Source of the DNA: Plantibacter elymi (nom. nud.)
GTDB taxonomy: Bacteria; Actinomycetota; Actinomycetes; Actinomycetales; Microbacteriaceae
NCBI RefSeq assembly: GCF_900177795.1
Contig: NZ_FXWJ01000001.1
Location: forward strand, 310,001 to 374,000
Length of the DNA: 64,000 nucleotides
Reading direction: 5' to 3'
How positions within the stretch are numbered: the stretch's first letter is position 1; every line of letters starts with the position of its first letter. This document shows, one piece after another, positions 52,150 to 60,551 of this stretch. Made by a program: the position numbers and the translations under genes. The notes beneath the pieces were generated by a model. The model did no database searches. It had not been told where the DNA came from and was given only the letters and a program-made list of their open reading frames with translations.

Positions 52150-53031
52150 ATGACGAGAACGAACGCGAAGGCGGAAGCGCACGTGAATGCACAACACCCG
52201 GTGAGCTGGACCCTGTCGGGCTTCGGCGACGAGATCGACGCCGACCCCACGACGCAGATCGCCGTGCTCGAGGCGCTCGGGGCATCGCACATCGAGGTCC
52301 GCAGCGCGTGGGGCGTCAACATCATCGACCTCGACACCGACCAGCTCGCCCGACTCGGTGCGCAGCTGCGGCAGTCGGGTATGGGTGTGTCCGCCATCGG
52401 ATCGCCGATCGGCAAGGTCGACGTTGCCCTCGACGCCGAGCTGGAAGTCGCCCGCCTCGCGCGAGCGATCACCGCTGCACACGCCCTCGGGACCCCGAAC
52501 ATCCGCATCTTCTCCTTCTTCCGCGGCGAGGGCGTGCCGGTGGAGGCCACCCGCGACGACGTCCTGGTCCGCATGCGCCTGCTCGCCGACCTGGCCGAGC
52601 GGGAGGGGGTCGTGCTCCTGCACGAGAACGAGAAGGACATCTACGGCGACGTCCCGGAGCGCATCCTCGACCTCGTCGAGTCCGTCGGATCACCCGCCCT
52701 GCGGCTTGCCTGGGACAACGCGAACTTCGTCCAGGTGGGCGTCGCCCCGTTCGACGACGGCTACGCGATGCTGCGCCCGTACGTCGACTACCTCCAGGTC
52801 AAGGACGCGGTCGCCGAGAGCGGCCAGGTCGTGCCGTCCGGCGAGGGCGACGGGCAGCTGCGTGAGACGCTCACGGCGTTGCGCGACGACGGCTACGCCG
52901 GGTTCGCCTCGCTCGAGCCGCACCTCGCCGACACCCACGCGCTCGGCGGCTTCTCCGGTCCCACCTCGTTCGGCGTGGCCGCCCGGGCCTTCCGGAGGCT
53001 CACCGACGAGCTGGGGATCGAGCTGCGATGA
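52150..53031 (+). CDS. Sugar phosphate isomerase/epimerase (TIM barrel)
   Basis: This 293-residue AP-endonuclease-2-type barrel has GFGDEIDADPTTQIAVLEALG, then IRIFSFFRGEG, LLHENEKDIYGD and WDNANFVQVG, with metal ligands expected in HENE, WDNAN and SLEPHL. Such enzymes isomerise or epimerise keto-sugars or inositols with the help of a divalent metal. Its stop overlaps the next oxidoreductase gene by four bases. The start at 52150 or the GTG at 52183 (VNAQHPVSW) are both possible. It resembles two other isomerases at 59667 and 61698 in fold only. Confidence 0.85.
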   Translation: MTRTNAKAEAHVNAQHPVSWTLSGFGDEIDADPTTQIAVLEALGASHIEVRSAWGVNIIDLDTDQLARLGAQLRQSGMGVSAIGSPIGKVDVALDAELEVARLARAITAAHALGTPNIRIFSFFRGEGVPVEATRDDVLVRMRLLADLAEREGVVLLHENEKDIYGDVPERILDLVESVGSPALRLAWDNANFVQVGVAPFDDGYAMLRPYVDYLQVKDAVAESGQVVPSGEGDGQLRETLTALRDDGYAGFASLEPHLADTHALGGFSGPTSFGVAARAFRRLTDELGIELR

Positions 53032-54080
53032 GCCGCGAGCCCGCACCCGTCCTCCGCCGCGTCGCCGTGATCGGGTGCGGCGACATCTCCGCACTCCACC
53101 TCGCGGCGATCGGAACGGTCCCCGGCGCGCAGCTCGTGGCGGTGTGCGACGTCGACGCCGGCCGGCTCGATGCGGCGACGGCTGCGACGGGTGTCCCGGG
53201 ATTCACCGACCTCGACCGACTGTTCGATGAGGCGCGACCCGACGTCGTCCACATCTGCACCCCGCACCACCTGCACGCCGACCAGGCGATCCGGGCGCTC
53301 GAGCGCGGGATCAGTGTCATCCTCGAGAAGCCCCTCGCCCACACGCGCGATGAGGCCGAACGGCTCCTGGCCGCGGCGGAGCACAGTCGCGCGAAGATCG
53401 CGGTGTGCTTCCAGAACCGCTACAACCAGCCGGCGGAGCGCGCCAAGGAACTCCTCGACTCGGGTGAGCTCGGCGCAGTGCTCGGCGCCTCGGCGGTCGT
53501 GCCGTGGCATCGGACGGCGGCCTACTACGAGGATCGCCCGTGGCGCGGTCGCTGGGAGACCGGCGGCGGTGGACTCCTCATGAACCAGGCGATCCACACG
53601 ATCGACCTCGTGCAGTGGTTGGTCGGCGACCCGATCGAGGCGACGGGGTCGATCGCCACTCGCGCGCTTGCCGAGGTGATCGAGGTCGAGGACACGGCCG
53701 AGCTGCGCATCGTGCACGCGGGTGGCGCGACGAGCACGGTCTACGCGACGGTCGCCGGGGTCGCGAACCTGCCCGTGACGATCGACGTCGTCTGCGAGCG
53801 GGGCACGCTGAGCCTCGGCGCCGAACTCACCGCCCGCTTCGCCGACGGGCGCGTCGAGACCACCGTCGAGCGCGTGACGGCCAGCGGAGCGCGTGCCTAC
53901 TGGGGCGTCTCCCATGAACGGCTGATCCAGGACTTCTACGCGGGGCTCGACGAGCCGGGCGCCTTCTGGCTCCACCCCGCCGAAGCATGCAAGGCGTTCG
54001 CCGTGATCCAGGACGTCTACGACGCGGCGATCCCCGAGCGACGGCCGTCGGTCCTCGCCGCGCAGCTCGGCGCTCGCTGA
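53028..54080 (+). CDS. Gfo/Idh/MocA family oxidoreductase
   Basis: This 350-residue NAD(P)-dependent dehydrogenase has a Rossmann start VAVIGCGDISALHLAAI, the EKP motif in ISVILEKPLAHT and the C-terminal domain GGGGLLMNQAIHTIDLVQWL with the usual His. It should oxidise a sugar or cyclitol hydroxyl. It is coupled (ATGA) to the isomerase upstream, so the pair likely forms a short oxidation-isomerisation pathway. It is convergent with the ROK gene across 28 bases. Confidence 0.88.
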   Translation: MSREPAPVLRRVAVIGCGDISALHLAAIGTVPGAQLVAVCDVDAGRLDAATAATGVPGFTDLDRLFDEARPDVVHICTPHHLHADQAIRALERGISVILEKPLAHTRDEAERLLAAAEHSRAKIAVCFQNRYNQPAERAKELLDSGELGAVLGASAVVPWHRTAAYYEDRPWRGRWETGGGGLLMNQAIHTIDLVQWLVGDPIEATGSIATRALAEVIEVEDTAELRIVHAGGATSTVYATVAGVANLPVTIDVVCERGTLSLGAELTARFADGRVETTVERVTASGARAYWGVSHERLIQDFYAGLDEPGAFWLHPAEACKAFAVIQDVYDAAIPERRPSVLAAQLGAR

Positions 54081-54108
54081 GCCACCACCCGTTGCAGGCG
54101 GCGACGCC

Positions 54109-55323
54109 TCAGGACGCTGCGGTCCGCCTGACGAGCCGCAGCGCTCCGTCCGGGTCGGGGAACCGCTCCACGTCTCGGACGGCCGTCTGCAGGACGGTGT
54201 CGAGGTGCTGGGACGCCAGGCTGACGCCACCCATCGCCACCGCCTCCGAGCCGAGCGAGGACACGACCACGTCCGGTGGCAGCGGGCAGATCTCGCCGAG
54301 GGTGTGGATGAAGCGCGGCAGGAAGACGTCCGCGCCCGGAGCGCTGCCGCCGCCGACCACGAGGAGTTCCGGATCGAGTGCGAGGACCATGGCCGCCGCA
54401 CCGGTGGCCAGGTCGTCCGCGAACTCGTCCATCGCCGTCAGAGCGATCCGATCACCGGCGCGAGCCGCCTCGAAGATCTCCTCGCGGGACGGCCGTGGTG
54501 AGCTGAGGACCGACTCGCCGTACCGCTCGTTCAGGCGGGACCACCGGAGTTCGGGCATCTCGCCGACGATCCCTGCCGCACCGTGCACGCCGCGATGCAC
54601 CTTCCCGTCGACGATGGAGGCCGCGCTGGTGCGCACGCCGCAGAGGAGGTAGACGACGTCGCGGTGGCCCTGTGCTGCGCCGACGGTCAGTTCCGCGCGG
54701 GCGCCGAGCGCGACGTCGCCCTCCACCAGGACGGCTCCGTCGAACTCCTGCTCGAACCGCTCGCGCAGGTTCAGCCCGACCCAGTCCGGCAGCCCCGTCC
54801 CGCCGAAGTGCAGTACCTCGCCGTCCCGGCCGATCGCGCCCGGGGACCCCACGGCGACGATCCACACCGACCCGCGGGTGAGGCCGAGGGTGCTGAGCAC
54901 CGCATCGCCGGTCGCCAGCGCCAGGGTGATGCGCTCGGTCGCGCCCGTGTCCTCTGGGAGGCGAGCCGTGCGCTGGTCCAGGACGGCACCGGCGAGATCG
55001 GTCACGACGGCGTGGATGTGGTTCGCGCCGATGTCGAGCGACAGGAGGTGGCCGAGTCCGGCCCGCACGTGGAAGGCGGTGGCGGGTCTGCCGATCCGGG
55101 ACGCCGAGGCGCGTTCGACGGATTCGAGCCAGCCCATCTCGACGAGGTCCGTCACGATAGCGTCGATGGCCGTCCGAGACAGCCCGGACGCGTCCGCCAG
55201 CTCCCGCAGGGTGAGTGGCTGCGGGAGCAGGGCGCGCAGCACACCGAGCGAGTTCATCCTCCGGAGCAACGACCGACTGCCCATCGATCCGCCGGACGGC
55301 TCCACCATCGCCTCTCGAGGCAT
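54109..55323 (-). CDS. ROK family transcriptional regulator
   Basis: This 404-residue regulator has an N-terminal winged helix (LRELADASGLSRTAIDAIVT) and a ROK sugar-kinase-like domain (LLSLDIGANHIHAVVTDLAG, VGSPGAIGRDGEV, GAAGIVGEMPEL, VVGGGSAPGADVF). The cysteine-rich zinc motif usual in ROK repressors (CxCGxxGC) is missing between GIVGEMPEL and the next helix. AGAGGGGA lies 6 bases before the ATG at 55323. It is divergent from a GH36 gene and is its likely repressor; the inducing sugar is unknown. Confidence 0.87.
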   Translation of the reverse strand: MPREAMVEPSGGSMGSRSLLRRMNSLGVLRALLPQPLTLRELADASGLSRTAIDAIVTDLVEMGWLESVERASASRIGRPATAFHVRAGLGHLLSLDIGANHIHAVVTDLAGAVLDQRTARLPEDTGATERITLALATGDAVLSTLGLTRGSVWIVAVGSPGAIGRDGEVLHFGGTGLPDWVGLNLRERFEQEFDGAVLVEGDVALGARAELTVGAAQGHRDVVYLLCGVRTSAASIVDGKVHRGVHGAAGIVGEMPELRWSRLNERYGESVLSSPRPSREEIFEAARAGDRIALTAMDEFADDLATGAAAMVLALDPELLVVGGGSAPGADVFLPRFIHTLGEICPLPPDVVVSSLGSEAVAMGGVSLASQHLDTVLQTAVRDVERFPDPDGALRLVRRTAAS

Positions 55324-55464
55324 TCGCCATTCCCCTCTTGCGACTTTTCACGGCACGTTGCAGTATTAACTCCGCCTCCTCGACTCTACCCGCGGCAGCC
55401 CCGTGGTGGCAGGCGGGAGTCCCGCGTCGATCCCGAGAGCGCCCACCCACACAGAAAGCCGGCC

Positions 55465-56964
55465 ATGCTGCACACCTTCACCTTCGGTGACCTCCGCATC
55501 CCCGCGAACCTCGCCGGCGAACCGACGGCCACGAGCACGGGGTTCGTCGTGCCCGCAGGTCCGGTCGCGCTGCTCCACCCCTTCGGCGACACCGGCTTCT
55601 ACCGGCACGGCTGGAACTCGTGGAGCCCGAGCGGCTGGACCACCACCGACGGCGAGACGATCGGCATCAAGAACAGCCCCGACCGGCTGCTCACCGCCGA
55701 CGATGCGGTCAACGAGACCACGCACCTCCACTCCGGCAGCGGTGTCGGAGCCATCGCAGGACCGGACGGCACCGTGCTGCTCATCGGGACCCTCGGGCTC
55801 GGCAACCCCCGGGTCGGTGCCGACCGCAACACGATCTGGGCGCGGAGCGAGACCGACGAAGCCGAGTGGTTCGTCACGTTCGGACCGGAGCAGCAGGCCT
55901 TCGCCGACTACGCGGCGATCCTGTCCGAACGGCTGGGGCGGCGCTCGCAGCGCGCCGGTCGCGTCTGGAGCAGTTGGTACTCCTACTACGAGGGCATCGA
56001 CGAGGAGCTCGTCGCCCGCACCGTGGCCGACCTCACCGGGTACCCCTTCGACGTGTTCCAGCTCGACGACGGCTGGGAGCCGATCGTGGGCGACTGGACG
56101 GCCGGCCCGGACTTCCCGTCGGGCATGCAGGCGACCGCCGGTCGCATCGCCGAAGCCGGGTTCCGCCCGGGGCTCTGGCTCGCCCCGATGATCGCGCTTC
56201 CCGACTCCACCATCGCGCGAGAGCGCCCCGACCTCCTCGTGCAGGACGACGCCGGCCGCCCGCTGGCGACCGGCTACAACTGGAACTCCCACTACTACTC
56301 GCTCGACACCACGCAGCGGGAGGTGCAGGACCACCTCCGCGAGGTCTTCGAGCGCGTCACCGGATGGGGCTTCAGCTACCTCAAGCTCGACTTCATGTAC
56401 GCGGGCGCCGTGACCGGTCGGCGGCACCAGGACGTCCACCGCGAGACCGCCTACCGGGACGCGATCTCGTTCATCAGGGAGACCGTCGGCGACGACGTGT
56501 ACCTGCTCGGCTGCGGCGTCCCGATGATCCCGTCCATCGGGGTGTTCGACGGCGCGCGCGTGGGGCCGGATGTCGGTCCGTTCTGGGACAACGCCGAACG
56601 CGTCGGCGACCCGTCGGGCGTCGGGGCCTGGAACTCCATCGTCGACTCCGTCAACCGCGTCTGGCTGAAGGAGGTCTACGAGGTCGACCCCGACGCCGTC
56701 TACTTCCGCAGCGCTCGGAACCTCCTCGACCCCGTCGAACGTCGCCTGCTCCAGGACGTCGCCGCCATCCTCGAGTTCAAGTCGACCTCCGACCCGGTGG
56801 TCTGGCTGCATGAGAGCGAACGCGCCGAGCTCCGGCAGTACCTGACGGAGACGCCGACGGTCGAGCAGACGGGGCGGTTCACGTTCCGGCTCGACGGCCG
56901 CGAGGTCGACCTGACGGACGTCGTGGCGGGAGAGGCCCGCTCCGACACCTCGTACATCGGGTGA
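55465..56964 (+). CDS. Alpha-galactosidase-like glycoside hydrolase (GH36/GH-D clan)
   Basis: This 499-residue enzyme has the clan D motifs FDVFQLDDGWEPIVGDW, GLWLAPMIALP, the nucleophile in YLKLDFMYAG (D309) and the acid/base in GPDVGPFWD (D369). The N-terminal beta-domain (about 1-155) has HGWNSWSPSGW. The size is smaller than classical GH36 (about 700), fitting a compact actinobacterial subgroup. No signal peptide is seen, so the enzyme is cytosolic and acts on imported oligosaccharides. It is divergent from the ROK gene. Confidence 0.87.
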   Translation: MLHTFTFGDLRIPANLAGEPTATSTGFVVPAGPVALLHPFGDTGFYRHGWNSWSPSGWTTTDGETIGIKNSPDRLLTADDAVNETTHLHSGSGVGAIAGPDGTVLLIGTLGLGNPRVGADRNTIWARSETDEAEWFVTFGPEQQAFADYAAILSERLGRRSQRAGRVWSSWYSYYEGIDEELVARTVADLTGYPFDVFQLDDGWEPIVGDWTAGPDFPSGMQATAGRIAEAGFRPGLWLAPMIALPDSTIARERPDLLVQDDAGRPLATGYNWNSHYYSLDTTQREVQDHLREVFERVTGWGFSYLKLDFMYAGAVTGRRHQDVHRETAYRDAISFIRETVGDDVYLLGCGVPMIPSIGVFDGARVGPDVGPFWDNAERVGDPSGVGAWNSIVDSVNRVWLKEVYEVDPDAVYFRSARNLLDPVERRLLQDVAAILEFKSTSDPVVWLHESERAELRQYLTETPTVEQTGRFTFRLDGREVDLTDVVAGEARSDTSYIG

Positions 56965-56991
56965 CGCCAGGCGCTCGGCGGCAAACCGGCG

Positions 56992-57002
56992 TTATCCGAT
57001 AA
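56992..57002. promoter_or_regulatory. TTATC-c-GATAA palindrome upstream of the araC-type gene
   Basis: A perfect 5-bp inverted repeat lies inside a longer GGCGTT...AACGCC pair (56989-57012). It is 58 bases before the ATG of the AraC-type regulator and 28 after the GH36 stop. It may be an operator; the binding protein is unknown. Confidence 0.35.
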
Positions 57003-57059
57003 ACGAACGCCGACCGCGCAGAAGTGGAGCTTTGGCACAGTCGTGGGATTCTGAGCAGG

Positions 57060-58046
57060 ATGAGCGCGAAACCAGGGTCCGCGGAGCGGTTCGAGGCCGC
57101 GGGGAGCGACGTCGACGACGCTCGCGAGCTCTACCGCGAGGCCTACCGGATCGGCAGGATGACGGTCGAGCCGACGGCGGCTGCGTTCGGATACCGCTTC
57201 ACCTCCACTGGCGACGACGACCTCTCCCTCCGCGCCTCGCAGGTCGAGGGACGGATCACGGGTGCGTCGTTCACCCAGGGGGAGTACGTCGTCTCCTGGA
57301 TGACGCGTGGCGAAGGCGTCTCGGACCTGCTCGGCTCGCCGATGAAGTTCCTCCACGGGCAGCCGGCGATGTTCGCGAACGACCGCCCCGCGCAGTTCGA
57401 CCTCATCGACTACCGGCTCAACATGATGCACTTCGGTGGCGCGTATCTCGAGGGTGTCGCGGGGGAGACCGAGGGGTCGGTCGGTCCGATCCGGTTCGAC
57501 ACGACGTTCCGCCCGTCGGGCGACGCCCTGCGGCGCTGGACCGAGACGGTGGCGACCGTCGCCCGGGTGGTCTACGACGACGGGAGTTCCGCACTGCTGC
57601 GCGCCGAGGCGAACCGAGCGGCAGCCGTCACGCTGCTCGAGGTCTTCCCACACGTCGCCCTGCAGCCGCGGGTCGACCTGGCGGTGCCGTCGGGCGGCAA
57701 GACCCGCGCCGCGGTCGAGTTCATGATCGCGAACGCCCACCGGCCCATGGGCACCGACGAGATCGCCGCTGCCGCGGGGATCAGCCTGCGCAGTCTGCAG
57801 GCGGCGTTCCGCCGCGAGTACGACGTCACCGCCACCGACTACCTGCGGTCGATCCGGCTCGATCGCGTCCGACAGGAGCTGCGGGACGCGGAACCGGGCC
57901 TCGCGACGGTCGCCGAGGTCGCCAGGCGCTGGGGGTTCACCCACCTCGGGCGCTTCGCGGCCTCGTACACGGCCCGCTTCGGCGAGTACCCGAGCGTCAC
58001 CCTCGCATCGAGCCGCGGCGCAACCCACCCGCGTTCCCTAGGCTGA
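57060..58046 (+). CDS. AraC family transcriptional regulator
   Basis: This 328-residue regulator has an N-terminal cupin-like sensing domain and a C-terminal double helix-turn-helix: EIAAAAGISLRSLQAAFRRE, then the AraC signature region DYLRSIRLDRVRQELRD and VAEVARRWGFTHLGRFAASY. The ATG at 57060 follows GATTCT by 7 bases; an upstream GTG at 57024 would add 12 residues. It is downstream of the GH36 gene and 4 bases before a RidA gene. The target genes are uncertain. Confidence 0.87.
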   Translation: MSAKPGSAERFEAAGSDVDDARELYREAYRIGRMTVEPTAAAFGYRFTSTGDDDLSLRASQVEGRITGASFTQGEYVVSWMTRGEGVSDLLGSPMKFLHGQPAMFANDRPAQFDLIDYRLNMMHFGGAYLEGVAGETEGSVGPIRFDTTFRPSGDALRRWTETVATVARVVYDDGSSALLRAEANRAAAVTLLEVFPHVALQPRVDLAVPSGGKTRAAVEFMIANAHRPMGTDEIAAAAGISLRSLQAAFRREYDVTATDYLRSIRLDRVRQELRDAEPGLATVAEVARRWGFTHLGRFAASYTARFGEYPSVTLASSRGATHPRSLG

Positions 58047-58050
58047 GGCC

Positions 58051-58428
58051 ATGACGCGATCCACGGTGACCGATCCGCACGCTCCGAAGCCCGTCGGGCC
58101 GTATTCGCATGCCGCGGTCGCCCCGACCGGAGCGCTGTACCTGTCCGGGCAGACGCCCATCGATCCGGTGACCGGAGCCCTCGTCGACGGTGATGTCGCC
58201 GAGCAGACCCGCCGGGTGTTCGCCAACCTCGAGTCGGTGCTGACGGCCGCCGGTCGCGGGTTCGGCGACGTGGTCAAGGTGAACGTCTACCTCGTCGACA
58301 TGGCGGACTTCGCGTCGATGAACAGCGTCTACGAGACGGTCTTCTCGGCGCCCTATCCTGCGCGCACCACGGTCGCGGTCGTCGGGCTGCCGCTCGGCGC
58401 GCGCGTCGAGATCGAACTGGTCGCCTGA
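58051..58428 (+). CDS. RidA family protein (enamine/imine deaminase)
   Basis: This 125-residue protein matches the RidA/YjgF fold: PVGPYSHAAVAPTGALYLSGQ, then NLESVLTAAGRGFGDVVKVNVYL, and PARTTVAVVGLPLGARVEIEL with the conserved Arg that binds the enamine. RidA proteins hydrolyse reactive 2-aminoacrylate to pyruvate and ammonia, or serve a specific pathway. It begins 4 bases after the AraC-type gene; TAGGCT, 7 bases upstream, may give it its own leaderless promoter. Confidence 0.88.
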   Translation: MTRSTVTDPHAPKPVGPYSHAAVAPTGALYLSGQTPIDPVTGALVDGDVAEQTRRVFANLESVLTAAGRGFGDVVKVNVYLVDMADFASMNSVYETVFSAPYPARTTVAVVGLPLGARVEIELVA

Positions 58429-58470
58429 GGCGGTGCGCCCCTGGGCGAGAGCGGCTCCAGAGCTCATCCA

Positions 58471-58492
58471 GGTCCCTGAGCCTGTCGAAGGG
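58471..58492. repeat. Single family A copy between convergent genes
   Basis: One full unit, ggtccctgagcctgtcgaag, lies 43 bases after the ridA stop and 18 before the lacI stop. It is the only isolated, unpaired copy noted in the window. Confidence 0.7.
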
Positions 58493-58509
58493 TTGGACGA
58501 AGGCCCGAC

Positions 58510-59580
58510 TCAGTCCGAGTTCGGCGGCGGGGCGGTCGACTCGCGCATGATGAGCGTGGTCGCGAGGTCGGTGATGGTCGGGACGTCGGTGCCCCCGAGG
58601 TGCGCGAAGAGGGTCTGCACGGCGTAGGAGCCGGAGGCGATGTGCGGGCTGCGGATCGACGTGAGTGCCGGTGTCGTGAAGTCCGAACCGAAGATGTCGT
58701 CGAAGCCGATGAGGCTCAGCTGGGTGGGCATCTCGACACCACGTGAGCGCAGCTCCAGCATGATGCCGATGGCCAGGAGGTCGTTGTACGCGAGGACCGC
58801 GGTGGCACCCGTCTCGAGCACGGCCGTGGCCGCCGCCCTGCCCGCGGCCATGTCGGGCTGCGTCGACGGCACTCGCACGGTCTCGATGCCGCGTTCGGCG
58901 CACAGCTCCCGTGTCCGGCTCCACCGATGCCGCGACATCCAGGAGCGACCGGGGCCGGAGACGAACGCGAGGCGGCGGTGACCGAGCTCGGCGAGGTGGT
59001 CGATCGCCTCGGTGAGCCCCGGGTCGATGTCGGCGACGATGCTGTCGACGTCGTCGACCTGACGGTTGATCACGACGACGGGCTTCTCCTGGCCCAGTGC
59101 GCGGACGTCGTCGGGCAGGAGCCTCGAGGTCGCGAGGATGAGACCGTCGACCGACGGCATGAGCCGCCTGGCGGTCAGCAACTCCATCTCCGCCGACTCC
59201 TTGAACTCCGCGAGCACGAGCGTGTAGTTGCGCTCGGCGGCCTCGCGCTCCGCGCCGCGGACGACGTCGAAGAACATCGGGTTCGTGATGTCGGCGACGA
59301 TGAGGCCGAGCGTGCCGGTGCGCCCGGTGGGGAGCGCCCGGGCGGCGGGGTTCGCGACGTAGTTGAGCTGCTTCGCGGCGTCGTGGATCTTCTGCGCCGT
59401 CTTCTCGTTGATGCGGCCGGGGCGACTCAGCGCCCGCGACACGGTCGATGGGTTGACGCCGGCGAGCTGCGCGATGTCGTAGATGGTCGCGGCACGTTTC
59501 GTCTTCGCGGCCCCTGCCGTGGGTTCGGGCGTTCCGGGCTCGGGAGCGACCGTCTCCGCGGATGCGTCAGCGGTGCTCAT
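58510..59580 (-). CDS. LacI family transcriptional regulator
   Basis: This 356-residue regulator has the LacI helix-turn-helix near residues 33-55 (TIYDIAQLAGVNPSTVSRAL) and hinge helix (NPAARALPTG), then a sugar-binding core (LGLIVADITNPMFFDVVRG, LAYNDLLAIGIM, IGFDDIFGSDF). The first 28 residues are an Ala/Pro/Glu-rich extension. GAGAGGAG precedes the ATG. It lies 86 bases downstream of the isomerase gene at 59667 on the same strand, so it may be the last gene of, and the repressor for, the sugar operon. Confidence 0.88.
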   Translation of the reverse strand: MSTADASAETVAPEPGTPEPTAGAAKTKRAATIYDIAQLAGVNPSTVSRALSRPGRINEKTAQKIHDAAKQLNYVANPAARALPTGRTGTLGLIVADITNPMFFDVVRGAEREAAERNYTLVLAEFKESAEMELLTARRLMPSVDGLILATSRLLPDDVRALGQEKPVVVINRQVDDVDSIVADIDPGLTEAIDHLAELGHRRLAFVSGPGRSWMSRHRWSRTRELCAERGIETVRVPSTQPDMAAGRAAATAVLETGATAVLAYNDLLAIGIMLELRSRGVEMPTQLSLIGFDDIFGSDFTTPALTSIRSPHIASGSYAVQTLFAHLGGTDVPTITDLATTLIMRESTAPPPNSD

Positions 59581-59666
59581 GGGGCCCGCTCCTCTCGATC
59601 GCCGCCCTCGGCGGCCTGAGCCATCGTACTGCCGCGGCCTCGGCGTGCGGGCTCAGGCCGGCCGGG

Positions 59667-60551
59667 TCAGCGGGTCGCGACATCGAGTGCGTGGCTGGCC
59701 CATTCGTATGACAGGCGGTGCGACTCGTAGACGCTCTCGACGCTCGGGAAGTCGACCTCGATCATGTAGTCGCCGTCGTAGTCCGCGGGCATCGCTGCGA
59801 CGATCGCGTCGAAGTCGAGTACACCGAGCCCGGGTTCCGCCCACAGCCGCTTCGTCTGCGACGTCTCGTGGTAGCTCAGCGCGCCGTCCGCTGCGCCGTC
59901 GAGGTGATCGGCGTAGACGTCCTTGATGTGGATGCCGCCGACGCGGTCGCGGTAGTCGGTGATCATCGCGACCGGGTCCGCTCCCGCCCAGCGGAGGTGT
60001 CCGGTGTCGGGCCCGAACCCGATGAGGTCCGGTCCGAGGGTGTCGAGCAGACTGCGGATCTCGTGCTCGGTCTCGAAGACACCACCGACGTGCGAGTGGT
60101 GCAGGGGGCGGATCCCCTCGGCGAGCAGGACCTCGCAGGTCCGGCCGGCGTTCTCGATGGCCAGGTCGAGACGCTCCTGGGAGAAGTCGGCGCCGATCGC
60201 CGGCGTCGCCATGCGGGCCGGGATCGCCATCGAGGAGATCATCGTGCGGTCGAGTCCCAGGGAGGCCTGCGCCGCCCCGAACGCCTTCGCCGCCTCGAGG
60301 ACCTCGGTCAGGACGACCGTCTCGTCGAACGCGCTGCTGAACAGGCTGAGCGACGGCGTGAGGCCGTAGCCGCCGATCCACGTGCGGTACTCGTCAGCGG
60401 TCATGCCCTCGGGGATGTCGGCCTTCACCGCGGTGAACCCGATGTGCTGGAAGTCGGCGAAGGCCTCCTCGAACACCTCGCGGGTCTTGCCGCGCGCACT
60501 CCAGTACGGGATGGGGTTCGCCGCCACCCGGTTCGTCCGCTGCGCGCTCAT
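59667..60551 (-). CDS. IolE/xylose-isomerase-like sugar phosphate isomerase
   Basis: This 294-residue TIM-barrel protein has PIPYWSARGKTREVFEEAFAD, HHSHVGGVFETEHEIRSLLD, GFGPDTGHLRWAGADPV and MIEVDFP, with metal ligands in these last motifs. It resembles IolE-type inosose dehydratases and related isomerases. Its start overlaps the preceding dehydrogenase by four bases (ATGA). It is fifth in the operon after two permeases, an isomerase and a dehydrogenase. Inositol or an uncommon sugar are possible substrates. Confidence 0.83.
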   Translation of the reverse strand: MSAQRTNRVAANPIPYWSARGKTREVFEEAFADFQHIGFTAVKADIPEGMTADEYRTWIGGYGLTPSLSLFSSAFDETVVLTEVLEAAKAFGAAQASLGLDRTMISSMAIPARMATPAIGADFSQERLDLAIENAGRTCEVLLAEGIRPLHHSHVGGVFETEHEIRSLLDTLGPDLIGFGPDTGHLRWAGADPVAMITDYRDRVGGIHIKDVYADHLDGAADGALSYHETSQTKRLWAEPGLGVLDFDAIVAAMPADYDGDYMIEVDFPSVESVYESHRLSYEWASHALDVATR

